NCBI GenBank assembly: GCA_964549105.1
Contig: CAZJTZ010000002.1
Span: 135,429 to 199,428 of the forward strand
Origin: Hydrogenedens sp964549105
GTDB lineage: Bacteria; Hydrogenedentota; Hydrogenedentia; Hydrogenedentales; Hydrogenedentaceae
Direction of reading: 5' to 3'
DNA: 64,000 nucleotides
Part shown: one piece after another, positions 26,969-34,476 of the stretch
Layout: each line of letters starts with the position of its first letter
How positions within the stretch are numbered: position 1 is the stretch's first letter
Notes under the pieces: model-generated
Told to the model about the DNA's origin: nothing
The model's database searches: none
The model's input: the letters and a program-made list of their open reading frames with translations, nothing else
Made by a program: the position numbers and the translations under genes

Positions 26969-28797
26969 GGTGTATAGGTCGTTTTAATGTTGTATTTTTC
27001 TTTAAGTTCTTGTAATTTTTGTATTAATTCTGTTTTCTCACCCTCACGGATGATTCTACTTATTATATAAAAAGCTTTATGAAAAGCCCACCTTTGAGCA
27101 ATCTTAAAATCACCTGAGGTAGACTTTGCTAAATCCGCGCGAAAAATAACTTCCTTTCTCTCACCTGTAGAAGTACCCTGAAGTCGGAAAACAAAGTTCT
27201 GATGAACATTGGGGTCAAACTTTCCGTAGATGGTTACAGGTATATCTTTATAGAAGTTTGGCAGAACAAAAGGGTAAACTTCATCTCGCGGTATGGACCC
27301 AAAATCCATAGATACATCAATAAGTATGGGATTTTGTATCTTCTGGAAAGATTGAGGAATACCTGAAGCAATCTGTTCTATATCATTTTTGACTACCGAA
27401 AATCCGCGATTTAGATAGGCAAGTAATTCAAGGAGGTATCGGTCTACCGTATTCCCACCACCAAATGTGTATATTTCATATCTACCCTGATTTTCTAAGG
27501 TAAGGTTGGCAATGATGGTTCGTGTGTCGCGAAGACCAATTGTGGGTTTTCCATCGGAACACAACCAGAGAATATTGGGCAAACCTGCCGTTGTAGGAAT
27601 TTGAATCAATTGTTGCATAGAATTGAAGACATCGGTTTGTCCAGTAGAAGTTATTTCTTGTAGATAATTCAAACCTAATTTTTTATTATCAGGCGTAGCC
27701 TTAATATAACCTTCTGCAAAGAAGATAGGTCGTTCTCGGAAGAGGATAATGTTGAACAGGTCATCGTCGCGAAGTTGCTGTAATGCCTCACGAACTCCGC
27801 GAACAGTTAGGTCCAGTTTCCGTTGACCTATACTTGCAGAACTGTCAATAACAAATGCTACTTGTTTAGGTATAGGTGTAATCTTTGCATCTTTTTTCGG
27901 TGAAATAGTTAGTTGGAAAAACCCTTGCGTCTTTTCTTGTGGTAAGTAGGTTTTTAATTGCAGTTCAAGCAAGTCATCCCAGAATTCATACGGACGATTT
28001 TCCTTCTCCTCTTTTGTTTCCTCAATAATAGGTTGCTGAATAATTTCTTGTTCCAGTGCTTGTTCCAGAGAGATAGGTGATTCAATAGGCTCTAACTCGG
28101 GGGTCAAAACAATTGGAGGTTGAGCCGTTTCCCCTGATGCTTCAGGTCCCGTCTGCGTAGAAGCAGAGGCTGTTTCTAAAATACTTGGTGGAATAGATGA
28201 AGGAAAAGATACTCCTCCTGTTGAAGAAATTGTGTCTGGCATAGAAAAAGAGGGCGTTTCACCGGGCTTTACAATATTTTCTTCCGCAGGAGGTAATAAT
28301 CGCCTTGCAATAGCAACGGAATCTTTATCTGACTCTTTTTCAACCGTAAGTACTTTCTCTTCTATATGCTGAATTATCTCATCCGGGGTAAGAGGTTCTG
28401 TCTCTCGGCTTAAAGTTTCTGTGCCTGCTTGCCTGGCTAATTCCTCTTTCTGCGGAGATATAGATGACGAAGGGGATTCGGGTATTTCCATCGGAGGAAG
28501 TAGTTCATCAACAAACTTATGAAAAGAAATAGGACGAGTGGATAATGAAGTACTGATAGGCCCCTCTGTCTGCTGAGAGGCAGATAGATTCTCGTCCACC
28601 ACTTTCACTCTAATTAGATGGGTTGAGAGAATCGGGCTGGTATAAAACATGGGGACATAATGCGAACCATAAATAATAAGGATATATAAAATCACGCTGA
28701 TAATAAAACTAATAGCAAAACGAATTTCCTTTCCCCTCAGAAATTCTCGAACTCCTGAAAAAGGAGAATGAACCTTTTTTACATTTGTGTTTGCCAT
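26965..28797 (-). CDS. Inner-membrane-anchored von Willebrand A-domain protein in a TonB-like position
   Basis: A 610-residue protein. One transmembrane helix (about 27-50) follows a short cytoplasmic basic start, the topology of TonB. Then comes a long Ser/Pro/Glu-rich, probably extended region (about 60-280) and a von Willebrand A domain (about 310-500). Its metal-binding MIDAS motif is D318-x-S320-x-S322 (VIDSSASIG) with the later T/D in 'TSTGQTDVFNS'. A short beta-rich tail follows. No TonB C-terminal domain is recognised. It lies 10 bp after a TPR gene and in the same operon as exbB and exbD, so it could be the force-transmitting element of that motor. Its partner in the outer membrane is unknown. 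Confidence 0.8.
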   Translation of the reverse strand: MANTNVKKVHSPFSGVREFLRGKEIRFAISFIISVILYILIIYGSHYVPMFYTSPILSTHLIRVKVVDENLSASQQTEGPISTSLSTRPISFHKFVDELLPPMEIPESPSSSISPQKEELARQAGTETLSRETEPLTPDEIIQHIEEKVLTVEKESDKDSVAIARRLLPPAEENIVKPGETPSFSMPDTISSTGGVSFPSSIPPSILETASASTQTGPEASGETAQPPIVLTPELEPIESPISLEQALEQEIIQQPIIEETKEEKENRPYEFWDDLLELQLKTYLPQEKTQGFFQLTISPKKDAKITPIPKQVAFVIDSSASIGQRKLDLTVRGVREALQQLRDDDLFNIILFRERPIFFAEGYIKATPDNKKLGLNYLQEITSTGQTDVFNSMQQLIQIPTTAGLPNILWLCSDGKPTIGLRDTRTIIANLTLENQGRYEIYTFGGGNTVDRYLLELLAYLNRGFSVVKNDIEQIASGIPQSFQKIQNPILIDVSMDFGSIPRDEVYPFVLPNFYKDIPVTIYGKFDPNVHQNFVFRLQGTSTGERKEVIFRADLAKSTSGDFKIAQRWAFHKAFYIISRIIREGEKTELIQKLQELKEKYNIKTTYTP

Positions 28798-28807
28798 AAA
28801 CTTACAT

Positions 28808-31189
28808 TTACCCTGGGTTTGTAGAAAGAGGAGCCGTATTGCTTTGTTCGCTTGAAAGAAGTCCTTTTACCTTTTCAGATAAAGGATGAGATGGAAAATC
28901 ATCTAATAATTCCTTAAAAGCCCGCTGAGCGTTTTCTTTCTGGTCAATTTTTAAGTAGCAGTTACCAGCACGCCATAGGGCTTCTGGAGAAAGTTCCGGA
29001 TGAAGATAGAGAATAGCAACTTTTAAGTAATTTTTGCCTGCTTTCTCAAATTCCCCCTGATTTTCATAAATCTCGGAAAGTCGAAATTGAGCACGAGCAC
29101 TGGTTTCACTACCCCCATTGTTTGCACAGCGTTCATAAAATCCCAATGCTTCTGGAATTTGTTTTTTTTGCTCATGAATTTGGGCTATGCGAAATAATGC
29201 TTCCGTAGCCGATGTAGAAGAGGACGAGAGGTCTATTACTTTTTGATATTCTTGTAGGGCTTCATCTATTTTTCCTAAATTCTGAATGCATTCCGCATAA
29301 CGAAATTGTAATCGTTGGGGTGTAGGATAATCCTTTAATACCTCCTGCATTCGCTTTAGGACTTTACTGGCTTCATCCCATTTTTTTGCATCAAGATAAT
29401 ACTGGGATAACCAGGCAAATTGTTCTTCTCCCATCGTAATTTGCGGATAATCAGTTATTGTTTTAAGGAGGGCTTCTGCCGCTTTTTCGTAATCTTTCAT
29501 CTCATAATAGGCTATCCCAATCGTATACCATGCCTGTCCCGCAACCTCGGGCGGTGGGTTTTGAGTCAATAAATTTTGTAAAGCATCAATAGACTTCAAC
29601 GAGTCGCGTTTTGCCTTCATGTAATAAACCCCTGATTTTAGTTTCATCTCGTAGACATACGAAGATTGTGGAAACTTGTTCACAAAATCCTGGTATATCT
29701 GAAAGGCTTCCTCCGTTTTGTTCAATCGCTCATAACAACTTGCTAAACGAATTAATACCTGTTCCTCCAGAGAATTATTTTGAGCCACTTCTTTCGCCTT
29801 TAGGTAGGACTTCAATGCCTCTTCCCAATTCCCTTCCTTTCTATACAGGTCGCCCGAACGAAGGTAAGCAGAGATGGCAAGAGAATGTGTTGGATAGGTC
29901 TGCACAAATCGGCTATATAACTGAAGTGCAGGCTGAACGATTCCTAATAATTCTGCGCATTCACCCGACTTGAACAAGGCTTCCGGAGCAAATTTAGAGT
30001 TGGGGTATTTCTCATACACTACCTGAAACTCTTCCATAGCATCTTCGTAATTCCCTTCGGCTGTGTATAGTAAGCCCAGTAAAAAGTTTCCTTCGGGCTT
30101 TAGGGTAGACCCATCTGCCTTATCAAGAAACTCAATGGCATTGGCTCTGGCACTTTTGTAATCATTTTTCAAATATTGAATCCACGCAATTTTATACTGC
30201 GCATCTATGGCATAACGGGTGTCCGAAAATTGCTCACGAAGTGAGGTATAAATAGTCAGTGCTTCATCTAATTGATTTTGTTCCAATAATGAGTTGGCAA
30301 GGACATACATCGCAAAAGGTCTTTTTTCTGCTTTGGGATAATTTTGTAGAAAAAGTTTCCCCTCATTTATAGCGTCGGCAAAACGCTTCGCCTGATATAG
30401 TGTCCATAAGTAACCAAAGTCCGCTCTTTCTTTATAGGGTCCTTCCTTGAACTGGGTTTTTAGCGTATTGTAGGCATTAATGGCTCCCTCAAACCAGCCC
30501 AATTGTGAATAAAGTTCCGCTACACGAAAATTACATTCCATTCGCAACTCAGGGTCTGCCTTTTCATTAGAGGCAACCTCTGACAGCATGGAAACAGCGT
30601 TTTCTGTTTGATTCATCTTTATATAAATCATGCCTAAAATATACTTTGCAAACGGGGTTAAGTCATGGTCAGGAAAATTCTGCAACATGGATTGCAACAC
30701 AGGTATGGCAGATTCATAATTCTGTGTCTGTTCGAGAGAACGAGCATAAAAATAAATGGCACGCGGGCGATATTCTGCAGGTGTATTTTCCCCGGTAAGT
30801 TCTTTCAATGTTTCAGAACATTCAGCCCAGCGTTTCAAATAGTAAAAGCATTCCCCTTTTCGAAGAAGGGCTTCTGTTTTCTGATTGGGCTCCGATGACC
30901 TTTTAATTACCTCGTCAAAAGCACTAATTGCCGTTTCATATTGTTTTTCTACCAGTGCAGATTTTCCTAAACGGAGGTAGGCTTCCACAATTCGCGGAGA
31001 ATTAGGATATCTGGAAATAAATTTTTTATATTCTTCAATGGCTTCCTTAAAAAACTGACGACTGTATAAACCGTTGGCAAAATCAATTTGTGTATTCTCT
31101 TCTGAACTCAGGTCAGGAGACTGTGCCTGAGCAGATAAACAAAATATAAATGAAAGGTTTAGAACAAATAATCTACACAATAATTTCAT
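28808..31189 (-). CDS. Exported TPR-repeat protein (YbgF/BamD-like)
   Basis: A 793-residue protein with a signal peptide (MKLLCRLFVLNLSFIFCLSAQAQ) followed by about 20 tetratricopeptide repeats filling the rest, for example 'GKSALVEKQYETAISAFDEVIKRS' and 'GIAYYEMKDYEKAAEALLKTITDYP'. The TPR style matches periplasmic CpoB/YbgF and BamD-type repeats. It acts as a protein-binding scaffold in the periplasm. It lies 18 bp after exbD and 10 bp before the VWA gene, so it probably bridges the motor to the peptidoglycan or outer membrane. The binding partner is unknown. The length is far above single-domain YbgF. Confidence 0.88.
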   Translation of the reverse strand: MKLLCRLFVLNLSFIFCLSAQAQSPDLSSEENTQIDFANGLYSRQFFKEAIEEYKKFISRYPNSPRIVEAYLRLGKSALVEKQYETAISAFDEVIKRSSEPNQKTEALLRKGECFYYLKRWAECSETLKELTGENTPAEYRPRAIYFYARSLEQTQNYESAIPVLQSMLQNFPDHDLTPFAKYILGMIYIKMNQTENAVSMLSEVASNEKADPELRMECNFRVAELYSQLGWFEGAINAYNTLKTQFKEGPYKERADFGYLWTLYQAKRFADAINEGKLFLQNYPKAEKRPFAMYVLANSLLEQNQLDEALTIYTSLREQFSDTRYAIDAQYKIAWIQYLKNDYKSARANAIEFLDKADGSTLKPEGNFLLGLLYTAEGNYEDAMEEFQVVYEKYPNSKFAPEALFKSGECAELLGIVQPALQLYSRFVQTYPTHSLAISAYLRSGDLYRKEGNWEEALKSYLKAKEVAQNNSLEEQVLIRLASCYERLNKTEEAFQIYQDFVNKFPQSSYVYEMKLKSGVYYMKAKRDSLKSIDALQNLLTQNPPPEVAGQAWYTIGIAYYEMKDYEKAAEALLKTITDYPQITMGEEQFAWLSQYYLDAKKWDEASKVLKRMQEVLKDYPTPQRLQFRYAECIQNLGKIDEALQEYQKVIDLSSSSTSATEALFRIAQIHEQKKQIPEALGFYERCANNGGSETSARAQFRLSEIYENQGEFEKAGKNYLKVAILYLHPELSPEALWRAGNCYLKIDQKENAQRAFKELLDDFPSHPLSEKVKGLLSSEQSNTAPLSTNPG

Positions 31190-31207
31190 GCTGGAAATAA
31201 CCTTATC

Positions 31208-31699
31208 TTATTGCACTTGAGGTTGAGTTGGGATAGGTTCAGTCGGCTGTGCAGTAGTTTCAGTAGTGGTTTCTATTGGTTGATTCGTCTTTTCATTAAT
31301 GGTTGAAAACGCCACATTCTGTATATTTGCTTTTCTACAGCAATCCAGAACCCGAATCGCGTTTCCCAACATAGCATTTTGGTCGCCACGGATAATAACC
31401 GAACTTCCGGGAAAAAATTGGGATACCTTGTTTAAAACCTCTTGTAATTCGGTTAAGGTAACCGTTCTATCATTAACGATGATAGAACCATCTGCTTTTA
31501 AGTTGATATAAATTTCCCCTTGACTACGCGCTGTTGGAACAGAGGTTTCCGCTGTGGGCAGGGTTATATCTATTTCCGATTCTAAAACACCATAAACCGT
31601 AGTTGCCATAAAGAAAACAAGAGTCAGAAATACAATGTCAATAAGCGGAGCCATCTGAATAGGTTCAGGCTCTTCTTCAAATTTTCGGCGTATTCTCAT
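31208..31699 (-). CDS. exbD: ExbD/TolR-family motor protein
   Basis: A 163-residue protein with one membrane helix near the N-terminus (MAPLIDIVFLTLVFFMATTVYG). It contains the essential membrane Asp of the family in 'LIDIVF', then a periplasmic domain ('GEIYINLKADGSIIVNDRTV') and a Thr/Pro/Gln-rich tail of about 25 residues. With ExbB it forms the proton-driven rotor complex of the inner membrane. Its start overlaps the exbB stop by 4 bp. Whether it belongs to a TonB, Tol or novel machine is unclear because the third subunit is a VWA protein. Confidence 0.9.
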   Translation of the reverse strand: MRIRRKFEEEPEPIQMAPLIDIVFLTLVFFMATTVYGVLESEIDITLPTAETSVPTARSQGEIYINLKADGSIIVNDRTVTLTELQEVLNKVSQFFPGSSVIIRGDQNAMLGNAIRVLDCCRKANIQNVAFSTINEKTNQPIETTTETTAQPTEPIPTQPQVQ

Positions 31700-32433
31700 G
31701 TGCGTGACCCTTTTGCAATAAGTTCTACTAATTCGCTGGCAATGGCTTCTACTTCTGCTATGATTCGATTTACTCTACCCCGCAGGTAAAAATAAATTGC
31801 CATTGCAGGAATGGCTACGGCTAAACCTCCTGCAGTCGTCACCATTGCCAATGCCACGCTGTATGCCATTGCTAAGCCCTTCACCTGTGCATCATTAAAG
31901 GCAATGGCTCCGAAGGCTTGCATCATACCCCAGACCGTCCCTAACAAGCCCAATAAGGGTGCTAATACAGCAATATTATTTAAATATGAAACCCGTTGCC
32001 ATAGAAAACTTGCACCGCGTTCTCCTTCACTTTCCATTGCGTCCTGAATTACATACCGGTCATGCCCGACCAATTTTACCCCTGCAAAAACCATTTTTGC
32101 AATCAATTCATCTCTCCCTTCGCACAGTTCCATAACCCCTTTATAATCACCTGCCTGTAAAAGATGAATTAAACTACGAATTAAGGTGGGTGGCAATTCT
32201 CTTTTCGGTGTTAAAGTCAGCAATAGGTATATAGCCCATACCAACCCAATAAAGCCTAATGCGGCTGTAATCCAGAGAATAGTTCCTCCAGCCATTATCA
32301 TATCCCATAGAGTAAGGTTCTGCTTCATCGGAGGAGAGTCTGCCATTGTTTCTGGACTGTTTTGGGCATAAGTTAAAAGAACAAAACCAAAAATTCCTAA
32401 TACAAGAAAAAGGGCTATCTTTTTGTTTCGCAT
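31696..32433 (-). CDS. exbB: ExbB/TolQ/MotA-family proton channel protein with signal peptide
   Basis: A 245-residue protein. It starts with a signal-peptide-like segment (MRNKKIALFLVLGIFGFVLLTYAQ) and a short periplasmic stretch, then three membrane helices. The conserved core is 'ISYLNNIAVLAPLLGLLGTVWGMMQAF'-like (here VSYLNNIAVLAPLLGLLGTV) and 'VALAMVTTAGGLAVAIPAMAIYFYL'. An N-terminal signal on ExbB is common in PVC-type and some delta-proteobacterial genomes. It is the first gene of a five-gene operon; GAGGAAT lies 8 nt before the ATG. It supplies the proton path that energises the downstream periplasmic proteins. Confidence 0.92.
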   Translation of the reverse strand: MRNKKIALFLVLGIFGFVLLTYAQNSPETMADSPPMKQNLTLWDMIMAGGTILWITAALGFIGLVWAIYLLLTLTPKRELPPTLIRSLIHLLQAGDYKGVMELCEGRDELIAKMVFAGVKLVGHDRYVIQDAMESEGERGASFLWQRVSYLNNIAVLAPLLGLLGTVWGMMQAFGAIAFNDAQVKGLAMAYSVALAMVTTAGGLAVAIPAMAIYFYLRGRVNRIIAEVEAIASELVELIAKGSRT

Positions 32434-32687
32434 GAACGATATTCCTCTTTTATAATTTTTGTGAAATGAGTTATCTTTATTATATTAATTTTATCCTTTT
32501 GTAAAGAAATAAGTTGCAAGAGCCTTTGTATATTTAAACGGTTAAAGAAAAAAAATAGTTTTATCTATCATGATAAAAAACACACTACTAAGATATACTA
32601 ATAGAGAACAAAGAAAAAATTACCCTTATTACAAATCCAAAAATATCTGCGGTTTCAGGGTTAAAATAAGTAGAAACGGTAGTTAAA

Positions 32688-33596
32688 CTATGCTTTCTTG
32701 GCTCCTTGAATGAACAAATCCATACGGCGTGATAATTCTTTTAGATGCTTTTCATCACCAGATGGGAATTCCTCTGTAATCCAACCCGTATATCCTACCT
32801 CCTGCAAGGCTAAACGAACCTCTGCAAAATCTATATCCCCTTCGTAGGGCAAATTGCACCACTGGTAGCCGTTGCGTTTGAAGTCCTTTATATGCACCTT
32901 GACGATTCGATTGCCAAGTGTCCGTATCCAATCCTGTGGATAGCCAAATATAACCACATTCGCCATATCAAAATAAGCACGAACAAAAGGACTATTGATT
33001 TCATCAATATATTGGCGAAATTCTAATGGGCTGAGCAAAAATTTGTTCCATACATTTTCAACGGCAATAATAACCTGATTTTTTTCTGCATAAGGGATAA
33101 GGTCTTTAATGTTCTTTTGGGAGCGTTCCCATGCCTCTTGATAGCGGACCTGTTCATTAACTACCGCAGGCACTAATAATACTGTGTTTGCACCAACTTG
33201 CTTTGCTAAATCTATAGCCTGAATAATTGAACTTTTCCCCTTTTCAACAATCGCCGGGTCAGGATGGGATAGCGGTTTATCCCAGCCACCATAAATGATG
33301 GAGTGTATTTCTATTTGATTTTTTTGGGCAGACTCCCATATCCGCTTTGCCTCATCTTCTTTGGTAATAGGTGGAATTTCAATGCCGTCAAAACCGCAGT
33401 CTCTGGCTAATTTACAGCGGTCTATTTCCGACAATTCTTTGGGTAGATTATTCCATTGGACGGCTTTTTTTAAGCGAGGGTAAGCATTTCCATTTGTCTG
33501 TGCAAGAATATTTTTTTGAAGTAAGGCGGAACCCAGAACGAGAGAACCGCTTGCATACAAAAATCGCCGACGGGACAAGTCATCACAGGTTATCAT
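32688..33596 (-). CDS. Exported sugar phosphate isomerase/epimerase-like TIM barrel
   Basis: A 302-residue protein with a twin-arginine-like signal (SRRRFLYASGSLVLGSALL) followed by a xylose-isomerase-like TIM barrel (PF01261 type). Strand motifs include 'CGFDGIEIPP', 'VENVWNKFLLSP' with a metal-ligand Glu, 'YFDMANVVIFGYP' and 'VKIHIKDF'-type (here VKVHIKDFKRNG), ending 'GWITEEFPSGDEKHLKELSRRMDLFIQ'. The ATG at 33596 is preferred over a TTG two codons upstream because AAGGAAA is properly spaced for it. Proteins of this kind are numerous in PVC-like genomes and usually have unknown substrates. It is monocistronic. Confidence 0.78.
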   Translation of the reverse strand: MITCDDLSRRRFLYASGSLVLGSALLQKNILAQTNGNAYPRLKKAVQWNNLPKELSEIDRCKLARDCGFDGIEIPPITKEDEAKRIWESAQKNQIEIHSIIYGGWDKPLSHPDPAIVEKGKSSIIQAIDLAKQVGANTVLLVPAVVNEQVRYQEAWERSQKNIKDLIPYAEKNQVIIAVENVWNKFLLSPLEFRQYIDEINSPFVRAYFDMANVVIFGYPQDWIRTLGNRIVKVHIKDFKRNGYQWCNLPYEGDIDFAEVRLALQEVGYTGWITEEFPSGDEKHLKELSRRMDLFIQGAKKA

Positions 33597-33812
33597 TGAC
33601 AATTTCCTTTCTTATTAAACATTTCCGATTATGTGCATTATAAGATTTTAAATTATTCTCTCTCTTGTTTCAACCGCAATTAGGTGAAAAGGAATGTTTA
33701 ATTACTTGTTAAGTTGCAAACTTATAACATCAAATCATTATAAAATATAGTATAATTATAAATAGAAAACGAAAGGTAAAGAGTGAATAAATTAATATAG
33801 GTGTGATGAGTT

Positions 33813-34463
33813 TTGAGAATTCACCAACATGTTAATCCGCTGAGTAATAAATACCTCGCACTGCCACCGTTCCCAAATTGGACAGAAGTGTATGCTCATC
33901 CGTTTAATCCATTACATCTCGACTTAGGCTGTGCTGCAGGACATTTTTTACTTAAAATGGCACAAAAACACAAGGACTGGAATTTTTTAGGTCTGGAAAT
34001 ACGCCAGCCACTTGTTGAACGTGCTAACTGCTGGAAAAGAGAAAAGGGCTTAAATAATCTTTTCTTTTTTACAGGTCAGGCTCACATCGTTTTAAAGCCT
34101 CTTCTTGATAGTTTACCCATAAATGTTTTGCAATATGTAAGTATCAATTTCCCTGACCCATGGTTCAAAAGGAGACATCACAAAAGAAGATTGGTTAATG
34201 AAGAACTTGTAAAGGTATTGGCTACCTATTTGCAACCTGGTGGGAAGGTATTTATTCAAACGGATGTAGAAGAATTATTACTAGAATTAAAGTCATTGTT
34301 TCTTGCAAATCCGCACTTTTCATTAGTTCAAGAATTAATGGAAAACAATCCTTTTGACATACTTACAGAGCGTGAAGTCTCGGTAATAAGATTGGGTAGA
34401 AAGATATATCGAGTTCTATTACAGTGTAATAAGATAGCGAGCCCAACATCGCAGTCCAATTAG
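33813..34463 (+). CDS. trmB: tRNA (guanine-N7-)-methyltransferase
   Basis: A 216-residue protein with the TrmB SAM-binding fold: 'LHLDLGCAAGHFLLKMA' (motif I), 'FLGLEIRQPLVERAN' and the family signature 'SINFPDPWFKRRHHKRRLV'. It makes m7G46 in tRNA variable loops. TTG start at 33813: the usual N-terminus of TrmB (VRQHVNPLS) is matched by IHQHVNPLS right after it, and no better in-frame start is seen. The ribosome site is weak. It lies 13 bp upstream of the large surface-protein gene, an odd pairing that is probably incidental. Confidence 0.93.
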   Translation: MRIHQHVNPLSNKYLALPPFPNWTEVYAHPFNPLHLDLGCAAGHFLLKMAQKHKDWNFLGLEIRQPLVERANCWKREKGLNNLFFFTGQAHIVLKPLLDSLPINVLQYVSINFPDPWFKRRHHKRRLVNEELVKVLATYLQPGGKVFIQTDVEELLLELKSLFLANPHFSLVQELMENNPFDILTEREVSVIRLGRKIYRVLLQCNKIASPTSQSN

Positions 34464-34476
34464 AAGGAACTCTAAT

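Noticed and set aside
29611..29973. Plus-strand open frame of 120 codons
   Set aside because: Antisense to the TPR protein gene; no start context and no family resemblance.
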